Of a stretch of DNA of 64,000 nt, positions 9,201 through 16,827 are shown piece after piece. The stretch comes from Massilia sp. Root335. GTDB lineage: Bacteria; Pseudomonadota; Gammaproteobacteria; Burkholderiales; Burkholderiaceae_D. Every line of letters begins with the position of its first letter. Positions within the stretch are counted from its first letter, which is position 1. The position numbers and the translations under genes are program-made. The notes beneath the pieces are model-generated. The model was not told where the DNA came from, made no database searches, and saw nothing but the letters and a program-made list of their open reading frames with translations. Location of the stretch: positions 63,422 to 127,421 of the forward strand of contig NZ_LMCY01000037.1 of assembly GCF_001425685.1 (NCBI RefSeq), in the 5' to 3' direction.

Positions 9201-9316
9201 GGCCGATGGCGGTGGCGATCATGGGCGGGCTGCTGGTGGCGACGGCGCTCACGCTGCTGTTCCTGCCGGCGCTGTATGCGGCGTGGTTCCGCGTGAAGCG
9301 GCCGGTGCCCGCGTAG
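6233..9316 (+). CDS. RND efflux pump, inner-membrane permease
   Basis: 1027 aa, right for an AcrB-class transporter. ATG 6233 overlaps the adaptor stop by 4 bp. The layout is TM1, a large periplasmic domain, a TM2-6 block, TM7, a second periplasmic domain and TM8-12. TM4 carries the proton-relay pair in GLLVDDAIIAVEMM. The C-terminal helix block contains VANLGVIALFGMVVRNSVIL. Proton-driven export is well established for the family. The substrate cannot be read from sequence; the order adaptor-pump without a local repressor is common in Betaproteobacteria. A palindromic repeat begins inside its stop codon. Confidence 0.94.
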   Translation: MKGFNLSRWALEHIPLTRYLIAALLIGGIISYGKLGQDEDPPFTFRAMVITAYWPGATAVQMAQQVADKLERKLQETPYVDKLRSFSKPGETTIILELRESSPPKDVPGIWYQVRKKVGDIAGTLPPGVVGPFFNDEFGDTYGSIFALSGDGFTYAEMRDYADFVRQQLLAVPLVAKVEQFGVQEEKVNILFSQQKFAQLGVPFEQIVNQIATQNGIESAGVLVTPMENLQVRVTGGLKTIKQLEDLSLRAGNTTFRLGDFATIQRAYADPPHDKMRFNGKEVIGLGVSMEKGGNIIELGKGLEKTVEHIKSQLPVGIELERVSNQPAAVKASVGEFMSSLIEAIVIVLGVSFVALGLHQKPKLRLDVRPGLVVALTIPLVLAITFLFMRVFDISLHKISLGALIIALGLLVDDAIIAVEMMVRKMEEGMSRFDAATFAYTSTAFPMLTGTLITAAGFLPIGLAKSAAGEYTFAMFSVNAIALVVSWVVAVTFTPYIGFILLRVQPHGHGHHDVYDTPLYARFRRLVDRCVEWRMTTIALSLAVFLLGVFGFKFIEKQFFPDSSRPELMVEMWTPEGTSFAVNEALAKKFERFARAQPETDSVTSYIGTGSPRFYLPLDQIFPASNVSQFVVLPKTVAQREALRHKIENLFKTDFPEVRGRVKLLPNGPPVPYPVQFQVMGPDIGVVRKVADQVKEIMIANPNTVGVNDNWNESVKVLRLDLDQDKLRALGVTSQAVRRTVATVLSGTTVGQFRESNRLIDIVVRQPLNERSSMSVLANTNVATPSGKAVPLSQLARIEFVWEPGVVQRYGREWAIMVQSDVVEGVQGPTVSDQVGAKLAALRAKLPAGYRIKLEGAAANSSTAEDSIAANVPLVLFIVFTLLMLQLHSFSRAVMVFLTGPLGIAGAAMALLVSHEPFGFVANLGVIALFGMVVRNSVILVDQIEKDIAAGHAPWDAIVESAVRRCRPILLTAAAAALAMIPLSRSVFWGPMAVAIMGGLLVATALTLLFLPALYAAWFRVKRPVPA

Positions 9317-9408
9317 GGTGGGCACCCTGTGCCCACGCGTTACGCCGGCATGACGCAAACGCCGGCGTGACGCAATCGTTTCCGTGGGCTCGGGGAGCCC
9401 ACCCTACG
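9312..9408. repeat. 97-bp palindromic intergenic repeat
   Basis: Perfect 12-bp terminal inverted repeats, CGTAGGGTGGGC at 9312-9323 and GCCCACCCTACG at 9397-9408, flank an interior with further inverted pieces (TGCCCACG / CGTGGGCT; ACGCCGGC near 9341 and GCCGGCGT near 9361). The left arm includes the TAG stop of the RND permease (9314-9316). It looks like a REP/MITE-type non-coding element. No coding capacity. Confidence 0.75.
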
Positions 9409-9517
9409 TAAATCCTTGATATATGGGGCGATTTAATACGAATTAAAAACTGCCCAATCGTGTCAGAAAATCCAGTAAAATATCGGGTTGAAGTTGTAGC
9501 CCCTAGACATTGGATTC

Positions 9518-9555
9518 AGGGCGGCCGGTTTCATTGTCGGGCGCCCTTTGTTTTT
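9518..9555 (+). terminator. possible rho-independent terminator upstream of tRNA-Leu
   Basis: AGGGCG (9518-9523) can pair with CGCCCT (9542-9547), followed by a T-rich tail interrupted by G. It would end read-through from the efflux operon. The stem is only 6 bp with a long loop, so support is weak. Confidence 0.35.
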
Positions 9556-9577
9556 GTGGCAAGATGAGCAATCCTGA

Positions 9578-9664
9578 GCGAGGATGGCGAAATTGGTAGA
9601 CGCACCAGGTTTAGGTCCTGACGCCAGCAATGGTGTAGGGGTTCGAGTCCCCTTCCTCGCACCA
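9578..9664 (+). tRNA. tRNA-Leu(TAG)
   Basis: 87 nt including an encoded CCA. The acceptor stem GCGAGGA (9578-9584) pairs with TCCTCGC (9654-9660), followed by ACCA. The anticodon loop TTTAGGT (9610-9616) has anticodon TAG. A long variable arm typical of class II tRNA-Leu is present, and GGTTCGAGTCC forms the T arm. The outermost anticodon-stem pair is C-A. The gene lies 32 bp before tig, so they may share a transcript. Confidence 0.96.
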
Positions 9665-9696
9665 CGAATAATTAATTTTTTTGGACGATTTTTACA

Positions 9697-11037
9697 ATGG
9701 CAACTGCTGTCGAAAACCTGGGTAAACTCGAGCGTCGCTTGACGATCTCTTTTCCGCTGAGCGACGTACGTACGGAAGTTGAAAAGCGCCTCAAGAAGCA
9801 GGCCAAGACCGCTCGTGCTCCGGGCTTCCGTCCGGGCAAGGTGCCACTGAAGATGGTCGCCGCGCAGTACGGCTACCAGATCGAGTCCGACGTGCTGAAC
9901 GACAAGGTCGGCCAGGCCTTCAGCGTCGCCGCCGACGAAGCCCAGCTGCGCGTTGCCGGCATGCCGAAAATCGAGCCGAAGCAGGACGCGCCGGAAGGCA
10001 TGCTGTCCTTCGACGCGACGTTCGAAGTCTACCCGGAAGTCACGCTGCCGGCGCTGGCCGACGTCGAGATCGAAACCGTCAAGACCGACGTCACCGACGC
10101 TGAAATCGACAAGACCATCGACATCCTGCGCAAGCAGCGCGTGCACTTCCACACCAAGGGCGAAGCCGGCGAGCACGGCGACGGCGGCGAGCCTGTGGCC
10201 GCCAACGGCGACCGCGCGACCGTGGACTTCGTCGGCGTCATCGACAACGTCGAATTCCCGGGCGGTAAAGCCGAAGACTACGCATTCGTGCTGGGCGAAG
10301 GCCGCATGCTGCCGGAATTCGAAGCCGCGACCGTCGGCCTGAAAGTCGGCGAGAGCAAGACCTTCCCGCTGGCTTTCCCGGAAGACTACCATGGCAAGGA
10401 CGTGGCCGGTAAAACCGCCGAGTTCACCATCACGCTGAAGAAGCTGGAATGGGCGCACCTGCCGGAAGTCGATGCCGAATTCGCCAAGTCGCTGGGTATC
10501 GAAGACGGCAGCATCGAAAAGATGCGCGAAGACATCAAGGTCAACCTGGAGCGTGAAGTCAACGCCCGCATCAAGGCCCGCAACAAGGAAGCCGTGATGG
10601 ACGCCCTCGTCAAGCACACCGAAATGGACGTGCCGAAGGTCATGATCGAGCAGGATTCGCAGCGCCTGGCCGAGCAGACCCGCCAGGACATGGCCCAGCG
10701 CGGCATGGACGTCAAGAGCCTGCCGTTCCCGGCCGACCTGTTCGCCACCAAGGCCGAGCGCCGCGTGCGCCTGGGTCTGATCCTGTCCCAACTGGTCCAG
10801 GAAAACAGCCTGCAAGCTACCCAGGACCAGGTGAAGGCCCAGATCGAGGACTTCTCGCAGAGCTACGAAGATCCGAAGGAAGTCCTGAAGTACTACTACA
10901 GCGACCGTCGCCGCCTGGGCGAAGTGGAAGCTCTTGTATTGGAAGAAAACGTCGTTAACTATGTGCTCGGCAAGGCAAAGGTGACGACCAAGGACATCGC
11001 CTTTGACGAACTGATGGGAAGCGCCGCCCAGGCGTAA
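9697..11037 (+). CDS. tig: trigger factor, ribosome-associated chaperone and PPIase
   Basis: 446 aa, full length. The N-terminal ribosome-binding domain contains the signature GFRPGKVPLK (residues about 44-53). An FKBP-type PPIase domain follows (about 160-245; VDFVGVIDNVEFPGGKAEDY, FPEDYHGKDVAGK), then the long helical chaperone arms. It binds the ribosomal exit site and shields nascent chains. It is followed by clpP and clpX, the conserved bacterial order tig-clpP-clpX-lon. The start ATG has only a weak Shine-Dalgarno. Confidence 0.98.
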   Translation: MATAVENLGKLERRLTISFPLSDVRTEVEKRLKKQAKTARAPGFRPGKVPLKMVAAQYGYQIESDVLNDKVGQAFSVAADEAQLRVAGMPKIEPKQDAPEGMLSFDATFEVYPEVTLPALADVEIETVKTDVTDAEIDKTIDILRKQRVHFHTKGEAGEHGDGGEPVAANGDRATVDFVGVIDNVEFPGGKAEDYAFVLGEGRMLPEFEAATVGLKVGESKTFPLAFPEDYHGKDVAGKTAEFTITLKKLEWAHLPEVDAEFAKSLGIEDGSIEKMREDIKVNLEREVNARIKARNKEAVMDALVKHTEMDVPKVMIEQDSQRLAEQTRQDMAQRGMDVKSLPFPADLFATKAERRVRLGLILSQLVQENSLQATQDQVKAQIEDFSQSYEDPKEVLKYYYSDRRRLGEVEALVLEENVVNYVLGKAKVTTKDIAFDELMGSAAQA

Positions 11038-11120
11038 TTTCCTTGATGAAGCCGTGCGACAACGTCCTTGCGGGGATGGGATAGTGCGGCTTCGTAACTT
11101 TTACAAAGGAACTGACAGGT

Positions 11121-11738
11121 ATGAATCGTAATCCTGCATTGGATACCCAAGCCCTCGGCCTCGTGCCGATGGTGATCGAGCAGAGCGGCCGCGGCGAGCG
11201 CGCCTACGACATCTACTCGCGCCTGCTGAAGGAGCGCGTGATTTTCCTGGTCGGCCCTGTCAACGACCAGATGGCCAACCTCATCGTGGCCCAGTTGCTG
11301 TTCCTGGAAAGCGAGAATCCGGACAAGGACATCTCGCTGTACATCAACTCGCCGGGCGGTTCGGTGTCGGCCGGCCTCGCCATCTTCGACACGATGAACT
11401 TCATCAAGCCCGACGTGTCGACGCTGTGCACCGGCCTGGCCGCCTCGATGGGCGCGTTCCTGCTGGCCGCCGGCGCCAAGGGCAAGCGTTTCTCGCTGCC
11501 GAACTCGCGTGTCATGATCCACCAGCCGTCCGGTGGTTCGCAGGGCATGGCGTCGGACATCGAGATCCAGGCCAAGGAAATCCTGTACCTGCGTGAACGC
11601 CTGGCCCGCATCATGGCGGACAACACCGGCCAGACGATCGAGCAGATCCACAAGGATACCGACCGCGACCGTTTCATGTCGAGCGACGAGGCCGTCGAAT
11701 ATGGCCTCATCGATAAGGTCCTGACGAACCGCGGCTGA
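11121..11738 (+). CDS. clpP: ATP-dependent Clp protease proteolytic subunit
   Basis: 205 aa serine peptidase that forms the tetradecameric chamber of ClpXP and ClpAP. The catalytic Ser lies in TGLAASMGAFLLAAG and His in MIHQPSGGSQG, with the Asp about 50 residues further on. A short N-terminal propeptide precedes LVPMVIEQSGRGERAYDIYS. RBS AAAGGA is 9 bp upstream of ATG. A hairpin terminator follows, but clpX has its own promoter-like sequence and remains the functional partner. Confidence 0.98.
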   Translation: MNRNPALDTQALGLVPMVIEQSGRGERAYDIYSRLLKERVIFLVGPVNDQMANLIVAQLLFLESENPDKDISLYINSPGGSVSAGLAIFDTMNFIKPDVSTLCTGLAASMGAFLLAAGAKGKRFSLPNSRVMIHQPSGGSQGMASDIEIQAKEILYLRERLARIMADNTGQTIEQIHKDTDRDRFMSSDEAVEYGLIDKVLTNRG

Positions 11739-11794
11739 GGTTCTTCAACGGATTTCCGAGATCGCGTTTAGCACTCGACAACTGTTGCTCAAAT

Positions 11795-11827
11795 ACGCCC
11801 GGACGCGACAGCGCTTCGGGCGTTTTG
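11795..11827 (+). terminator. rho-independent terminator after clpP
   Basis: ACGCCCG (11795-11801) pairs with CGGGCGT (11817-11823), followed by TTTTG. Partial read-through into clpX is likely in this conserved cluster. Confidence 0.6.
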
Positions 11828-11860
11828 TTTTCAAATCGGGTAGCATGGAGTCGTGTGCAC

Positions 11861-11889
11861 TTGTTGCGCCCTCGTATTAGCGTTATATT
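11861..11889 (+). promoter_or_regulatory. candidate sigma70 promoter for clpX
   Basis: TTGTTG (11861-11866) and TATATT (11884-11889) are separated by 17 bp, 28 bp before the clpX ATG. It sits just after the clpP terminator, which fits separate clpX transcription. Confidence 0.5.
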
Positions 11890-11916
11890 CATAGCAATTC
11901 AACAGAAACCTGCCCC

Positions 11917-13185
11917 ATGTCAGACAAAAAATCCTCTAGCGGCGAAAAACTCCTGTACTGCTCGTTCTGCGGCAAGAGCCAGCACGAGGTCAAGAAGCTC
12001 ATCGCAGGGCCTTCGGTCTTCATTTGCGACGAGTGCATCGACTTGTGCAATGACATCATCCGCGATGAGACCTCGAACGTGGAATCGGTGGCGGGCGCCA
12101 AGTCCGACCTGCCGACGCCGCACGAGATCGCCGAGCTGCTCGATCAATACGTCATCGGCCAGCAGACTGCGAAGCGCATCCTGTCGGTGGCGGTGTACAA
12201 CCATTACAAGCGCCTGAAGCACCTGGGCAAGAAGGACGATGTCGAACTGGCGAAGAGCAATATCCTGCTCGTCGGTCCCACCGGTTCCGGCAAGACCCTG
12301 CTGGCCCAGACCCTGGCACGCATGCTGAACGTCCCGTTCGTGATCGCCGACGCGACCACGCTGACGGAAGCCGGCTATGTCGGCGAGGACGTCGAGAACA
12401 TCATCCAGAAGCTGCTGCAGAGCTGCAACTACGAAGTCGAGAAGGCCCAGCGCGGCATCGTCTACATCGATGAGATCGACAAGATCTCGCGCAAGTCGGA
12501 CAACCCGTCCATCACCCGCGACGTGTCGGGCGAGGGCGTCCAGCAGGCGCTGCTGAAGCTGATCGAAGGCACGATGGCCTCGGTGCCCCCGCAAGGCGGC
12601 CGCAAGCACCCGAACCAGGATTTCGTGCAGATCGACACGACGAACATCATGTTCATCTGCGGCGGCGCATTCGACGGCCTGGACAAGATCATCCAGAACC
12701 GTTCGGAAAAGAGCGGCATCGGCTTCGCGGCCAGCGTCAAGAGCCAGACCCAGCGTTCCGTCAGCGATATCCTGCTGGAAGCGGAACCGGAAGACCTGAT
12801 CAAGTTCGGCCTCATCCCGGAACTTGTCGGCCGTCTGCCGGTCGTAGCTACGCTGAGCGAACTGACGGAAGAAGCTTTGATCCAGATCCTGGTCGAGCCG
12901 AAAAACGCCCTTATCAAGCAGTATTCGAAACTGCTGGATATGGAAGGCGCCGAACTGGAAATCCGCCCGGCGGCCCTGCACGCGATTGCGAAAAAGGCAT
13001 TGGCGCGCAAGACCGGTGCGCGCGGCCTGCGCTCCATCCTGGAACACGCCCTGCTCGACGTGATGTATGAATTGCCGAGCCAGCAAAATGTCGTGAAAGT
13101 CGTAATCGATGAAAATACGATCACGAATGGCGCGAAACCTTTGCTGATTTACAGTGAATCGCCGAAGGCTGCCGGCGAGAACTGA
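11917..13185 (+). CDS. clpX: ClpX, AAA+ unfoldase of the ClpXP protease
   Basis: 422 aa. The N-terminal zinc-binding dimerisation domain has paired Cys motifs CSFC and CDEC (about residues 13-41) for substrate and adaptor binding. The AAA+ domain has Walker A GPTGSGKT and Walker B IVYIDEIDKI. The pore loop GYVGEDVE and the sensor region follow, and the small C-terminal domain closes the protein. It unfolds tagged proteins and feeds them to ClpP. Complete and typical. Confidence 0.98.
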   Translation: MSDKKSSSGEKLLYCSFCGKSQHEVKKLIAGPSVFICDECIDLCNDIIRDETSNVESVAGAKSDLPTPHEIAELLDQYVIGQQTAKRILSVAVYNHYKRLKHLGKKDDVELAKSNILLVGPTGSGKTLLAQTLARMLNVPFVIADATTLTEAGYVGEDVENIIQKLLQSCNYEVEKAQRGIVYIDEIDKISRKSDNPSITRDVSGEGVQQALLKLIEGTMASVPPQGGRKHPNQDFVQIDTTNIMFICGGAFDGLDKIIQNRSEKSGIGFAASVKSQTQRSVSDILLEAEPEDLIKFGLIPELVGRLPVVATLSELTEEALIQILVEPKNALIKQYSKLLDMEGAELEIRPAALHAIAKKALARKTGARGLRSILEHALLDVMYELPSQQNVVKVVIDENTITNGAKPLLIYSESPKAAGEN

Positions 13186-13272
13186 AAAATTTCCGGGCGC
13201 AAACACAACAAAGGTATTGAATCGTTGAGTTGAGGCGGTACAATCAATCTCAACAAAAGACGGCTTCAATCG

Positions 13273-13311
13273 AAAAGCCACTCGCGGCAGACGCTGTGAA
13301 GTGGCTTTTTT
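13273..13311 (+). terminator. rho-independent terminator after clpX
   Basis: AAAAGCCACT (13273-13282) pairs with AGTGGCTTTT (13300-13309) and continues into a T run. It separates clpX from lon. The following 13312-13454 stretch is AT-rich and should hold the lon promoter; I could not pick a confident hexamer pair or a clear heat-shock box there. Confidence 0.75.
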
Positions 13312-13454
13312 ATTTGAATCCTCCGCTTTTGTAGAAACGGCTATTATTCGTATCAAGTTAAAGTTTTTTACTTGTAGAAAATATTTATTGGGCCGGTCTT
13401 GTGATTCGACGGTGCGCTCCCCACATCGTCAACACGCTTTCTATAAGGTATGCC

Positions 13455-15866
13455 ATGACAACTTCCAAATTGACCGAGCAAATGACGCTGCCCCTCCTGC
13501 CGCTGCGCGACGTGGTCGTGTTTCCGCATATGGTGATACCGCTGTTCGTCGGCCGCCCGAAATCCATCAAGGCGCTCGAAGCTGCCATGGAACAGGGCAA
13601 GAGCATCATGCTCGCAGCCCAAAAGGCCGCTGCCAAGGACGAGCCTTCGGCCGCAGACATCTACGAGATCGGCTGCGTGGCCAATATTCTGCAAATGCTG
13701 AAGCTGCCCGACGGCACCGTGAAGGTGCTGGTCGAAGGCGCGCAGCGCGCAAAAATCACGAACATCAACGACGGTCCGAGCCATTTCATCGCCGACCTGA
13801 CCCCGATCAATTCGGAAATCGGCGACGACTCCGAAGTCGAGGCGATGCGCCGCGCGATCGTCCAGCAGTTCGACCAGTACGTCAAACTGAACAAGAAGAT
13901 CCCGCCCGAGATCCTGGCGTCGCTGGCCGGTATCGACGATGCCGGCCGCCTGGCCGATACCGTCGCCGCCCACCTGCCGCTGAAACTCGAGCAGAAACAG
14001 GTCATCCTCGAAATCTTCAACGTCGCCAAGCGCCTGGAGCATCTGCTCGGCCAGCTGGAAGGCGAGCTGGATATCCTGCAGGTCGAAAAGCGCATCCGCG
14101 GCCGCGTCAAGCGCCAGATGGAGAAATCGCAGCGCGAGTATTACCTGAACGAACAGGTCAAGGCCATCCAGAAGGAATTGGGCGAAGGCGAAGAGGGTGC
14201 CGACATCGAGGAACTCGAGAAGAAGGTCATCGCCGCCAAGATGCCGAAGGAAGCCCTGGAAAAGGCCCAGGCCGAGATCAAGAAGCTCAAGCTGATGTCG
14301 CCGATGTCGGCCGAAGCCACCGTCGTGCGCAATTACATCGACACGCTGGTCTCGCTGCCGTGGAAAAAGAAATCCAAGGTCACGATCGACCTGGAAAAGG
14401 CCCAGGAAGTCCTGGAAGCCGATCACTACGGCCTCGACAAGATCAAGGAACGCATCCTTGAATATCTCGCGGTGCAACAGCGCGTCGACAAGCTGAAGGC
14501 CCCGATCCTGTGCTTCGTCGGTCCTCCGGGCGTCGGCAAGACGTCGCTGGGCGAGTCGATCGCCCGCGCGACGAACCGCAAGTACGTCCGCATGGCGCTG
14601 GGCGGCGTGCGCGACGAAGCCGAGATCCGCGGCCACCGCCGTACCTACATCGGTTCGATGCCGGGCAAGGTGCTGCAGTCGCTGGCGAAGGTCGGCGTGC
14701 GCAACCCGCTGTTCCTGCTGGACGAGATCGACAAGATGGGCGCGGACTTCCGCGGCGATCCGTCGTCGGCCCTGCTCGAAGTGCTGGACCCGGCCCAGAA
14801 CCACACGTTCTCGGACCACTACGTCGAGGTCGACTTCGACCTGTCGGACGTGATGTTCGTGGCGACGTCGAATTCGTTCAACATCCCGCCGGCACTGCTG
14901 GACCGGATGGAAGTGATCCGCCTGTCGGGTTACACCGAGGACGAAAAGACCAGCATCGCGCAGCGCTACCTGCTGCCGAAGCAGATCAAGGCGAACGGCC
15001 TGAAGGACGAGGAGATCAAGGTCGACGAGGCCGCGATCCGCGACATCATCCGCTACTACACCCGGGAAGCCGGCGTGCGTTCGGTCGAGCGCGAAATCTC
15101 GAAGATCTGCCGCAAGGTCGTCAAGATGCTGCTGCTCAAGAAGGACAACAAGCGCGTGATCGTGTCGTCGAAGAACCTGGATAAATTCCTGGGCGTGCGC
15201 CGCTACGATTTCGGCGTGGCCGAGAAAGAGAACCAGATCGGCCAGGTGTCGGGTCTCGCATGGACCGAAGTGGGCGGCGACCTGTTGACCATCGAAGCCG
15301 TGCAGGTGCCGGGCAAGGGCGCCGTGATCCGCACCGGTACGCTGGGCGACGTGATGAAGGAATCGATCGAAGCCGCTCGCACCGTCGTGCGCAGCCGTGC
15401 GGCGCGCCTGGGCATCAAGGCCGAGGTGTTCGAGAAGACCGACATCCACGTCCACTTGCCGGAAGGCGCGACGCCGAAGGACGGTCCGTCCGCCGGTATC
15501 GGCCTGACGACGGCGCTGGTGTCGGTGTTCACCGGCATCCCGGTGCGCGCCGACGTGGCGATGACGGGCGAGATCACGCTGCGCGGTGAAGTCCTGCCGA
15601 TCGGCGGCCTCAAGGAAAAACTGCTGGCGGCGCAGCGCGGTGGCATCAAGACCGTCCTGATCCCGGAGCAGAACGTGAAGGACCTGGCCGACATTCCGGA
15701 CAACGTCAAGAACAAGCTCGAGATCGTGCCGGTGCGCTGGATCGAAAAGGTGCTGGAAGTGGCCCTGGAGCGCCTGCCGCAGCCGATCGTCGAGGTGCCG
15801 GCCGTGGCCTCGTCCTCGGTGGCGACCACCTCGACCGACGCGCAGGGCGGCGTCGTCAAGCACTAA
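13455..15866 (+). CDS. lon: Lon ATP-dependent protease
   Basis: 803 aa from ATG 13455, which is preceded by AAGG; the frame is open 54 bp further upstream but lacks an RBS. The N-terminal Lon substrate-binding domain starts MTLPLLPLRDVVVFPHMVIP. A coiled region is followed by the AAA+ module with Walker A GPPGVGKTS and Walker B LFLLDEIDKM. The C-terminal S16 protease domain carries catalytic Ser in PKDGPSAG and Lys in IGGLKEKLLAA. It degrades misfolded and regulatory proteins in the cytosol. Complete. Confidence 0.98.
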   Translation: MTTSKLTEQMTLPLLPLRDVVVFPHMVIPLFVGRPKSIKALEAAMEQGKSIMLAAQKAAAKDEPSAADIYEIGCVANILQMLKLPDGTVKVLVEGAQRAKITNINDGPSHFIADLTPINSEIGDDSEVEAMRRAIVQQFDQYVKLNKKIPPEILASLAGIDDAGRLADTVAAHLPLKLEQKQVILEIFNVAKRLEHLLGQLEGELDILQVEKRIRGRVKRQMEKSQREYYLNEQVKAIQKELGEGEEGADIEELEKKVIAAKMPKEALEKAQAEIKKLKLMSPMSAEATVVRNYIDTLVSLPWKKKSKVTIDLEKAQEVLEADHYGLDKIKERILEYLAVQQRVDKLKAPILCFVGPPGVGKTSLGESIARATNRKYVRMALGGVRDEAEIRGHRRTYIGSMPGKVLQSLAKVGVRNPLFLLDEIDKMGADFRGDPSSALLEVLDPAQNHTFSDHYVEVDFDLSDVMFVATSNSFNIPPALLDRMEVIRLSGYTEDEKTSIAQRYLLPKQIKANGLKDEEIKVDEAAIRDIIRYYTREAGVRSVEREISKICRKVVKMLLLKKDNKRVIVSSKNLDKFLGVRRYDFGVAEKENQIGQVSGLAWTEVGGDLLTIEAVQVPGKGAVIRTGTLGDVMKESIEAARTVVRSRAARLGIKAEVFEKTDIHVHLPEGATPKDGPSAGIGLTTALVSVFTGIPVRADVAMTGEITLRGEVLPIGGLKEKLLAAQRGGIKTVLIPEQNVKDLADIPDNVKNKLEIVPVRWIEKVLEVALERLPQPIVEVPAVASSSVATTSTDAQGGVVKH

Positions 15867-15886
15867 GCCTGTTTTTGCAAGCGAAG

Positions 15887-15912
15887 ACGGCACCTCCGGG
15901 TGCCGTTTTTTT
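15887..15912 (+). terminator. rho-independent terminator after lon
   Basis: ACGGCACC (15887-15894) and GGTGCCGT (15899-15906) form an 8-bp stem with a TCCG loop and a T tail. Confidence 0.85.
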
Positions 15913-15949
15913 ATGTCGATTGATGTCCACGCTGTCGGTCGTGCGTGAC

Positions 15950-15979
15950 TTGACACAAGGCATTGTCGGCTTGTTTAAT
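15950..15979 (+). promoter_or_regulatory. sigma70 promoter for hupB
   Basis: A consensus TTGACA (15950-15955) and TTTAAT (15974-15979) are separated by 18 bp, 81 bp upstream of the HU start. Strong promoters are expected for this abundant protein. Confidence 0.65.
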
Positions 15980-16059
15980 ACGCCCTTGCGGTTTTTTGCC
16001 GAGGGTCAATCCGGCCCGGTGGCGCCTGCCGTGTCCAGAACGCACAACGAGGGAAGAAA

Positions 16060-16332
16060 GTGAACAAAACTGAACTGATCGAAGAAATCGCGAAGTCCGC
16101 GGACCTGACCAAAGCTTCTGCGGCGCGCGCCCTCGATGCCATGATCACTGCTGTGACCAATACCCTGAAGAACAACGACAGCGTGACGCTGGTCGGCTTC
16201 GGCACCTTCACCGTGGGCGAACGTGCCGCACGTACGGGCCGCGATCCGCGCACGAAGGAAGCCATCAAGATCAAGGCGGCCAAGGTCCCGAAATTTAAGG
16301 CTGGTAAAGCACTGAAAGATGCAGTAAACTAA
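16060..16332 (+). CDS. hupB: DNA-binding protein HU
   Basis: 90 aa with a GTG start at 16060 behind GAGGGAAGAAA. It begins MNKTELIEEIAKSADLTKAS and carries the HU/IHF signature GFGTFTVGERAARTGRDP in the DNA-clamping beta arm. It ends in a Lys-rich tail (KAAKVPKFKAGKALKDAVN). HU bends DNA and organises the nucleoid. Its position right after lon is the conserved proteobacterial order, which favours the HU-beta name over IHF. Confidence 0.96.
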   Translation: MNKTELIEEIAKSADLTKASAARALDAMITAVTNTLKNNDSVTLVGFGTFTVGERAARTGRDPRTKEAIKIKAAKVPKFKAGKALKDAVN

Positions 16333-16419
16333 TGCCTCCGCTGCGCTGACACGCAGCAGGAACATCCGGTTACCGGGCCTCGCGGCCCTCGGCCAGGTGT
16401 GCAGTACCCAGTATTTCGT

Positions 16420-16496
16420 GGAGCGGTAGTTCAGTTGGTTAGAATACCGGCCTGTCACGCCGGGGGTCGCGGGTTCGAGTCCCGTCCGCTCCGCCA
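16420..16496 (+). tRNA. tRNA-Asp(GTC), first copy
   Basis: 77 nt with encoded CCA. The acceptor GGAGCGG pairs with CCGCTCC. The anticodon stem CCGGC/GCCGG encloses the loop CTGTCAC, anticodon GTC. The T loop reads TTCGAGT, with T at 16480. It differs from the second copy only at that base. Confidence 0.97.
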
Positions 16497-16549
16497 CGAA
16501 ACATCGGCCTTGTCGGCTGTAGCGGAGTGATTGCGAAATACACGAATTT

Positions 16550-16626
16550 GGAGCGGTAGTTCAGTTGGTTAGAATACCGGCCTGTCACGCCGGGGGTCGC
16601 GGGTTCGAGCCCCGTCCGCTCCGCCA
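16550..16626 (+). tRNA. tRNA-Asp(GTC), second copy
   Basis: 77 nt with encoded CCA, 53 bp after the first copy. It is identical except for C at 16610 in place of T in the T loop. All stems are intact. It is followed 97 bp later by a 24-bp partial copy of its own 3' end. Confidence 0.97.
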
Positions 16627-16682
16627 GATTATCAGGAGTAAAGAGTGTCGCCCCTGCGGGCGGCACGGGCTGGGGCTCGAAG

Positions 16683-16704
16683 GGAGCCGCATGCAAGCGG
16701 CTCC
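16683..16704 (+). repeat. 8-bp-stem hairpin inside the tRNA-Asp 3' duplication
   Basis: GGAGCCGC (16683-16690) and GCGGCTCC (16697-16704) enclose the loop ATGCAA. There is no T tail, so it is not an ordinary terminator. It lies between the intact tRNA and the partial copy. Confidence 0.6.
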
Positions 16705-16723
16705 GCGGCCTGCGGAACGTAGG

Positions 16724-16747
16724 CGAGCCCCGTCCGCTCCGCCAGAT
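16724..16747 (+). repeat. partial tRNA-Asp 3' end, 24-bp direct repeat
   Basis: These 24 bp (16724-16747) equal 16606-16629, from within the T loop through CCA and three bases beyond the second tRNA-Asp. They carry that copy's diagnostic C, so they derive from it. Such displaced tRNA 3' ends are typical attachment-site scars or recombination leftovers; no integrase lies nearby. Confidence 0.8.
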
Positions 16748-16758
16748 ACTGAAAGAGA

Positions 16759-16785
16759 GGCGAACCTAGGTTCGCCTTTTTTTTT
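16759..16785 (+). terminator. rho-independent terminator after the tRNA-Asp pair
   Basis: GGCGAACC (16759-16766) and GGTTCGCC (16769-16776) form an 8-bp stem followed by nine T residues. It closes the hupB/tRNA transcription unit ahead of ppiD. Confidence 0.85.
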
Positions 16786-16827
16786 AAGTTTTTTCGATAA
16801 CGCATTTTCAACCTTGATTGGCTGACC

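Noticed and set aside
5819..9358. 1179-residue open frame opposite the RND permease
   Set aside because: Same composition artefact (HAQADHFLAVEAHLVVRR-like text); the plus strand encodes a complete pump.
11707..11892. Minus-strand 61-residue ORF between clpP and clpX
   Set aside because: Overlaps the clpP end, terminator and clpX promoter; no RBS.
15875..16063. 62-residue plus-strand ORF before hupB
   Set aside because: It covers the lon terminator and the hupB promoter, lacks an RBS and reads as promoter DNA.
16333..16419. CTGCG...CGCAG hairpin after hupB as a terminator
   Set aside because: Short stem, no T tail; the convincing terminator lies after the second tRNA-Asp.
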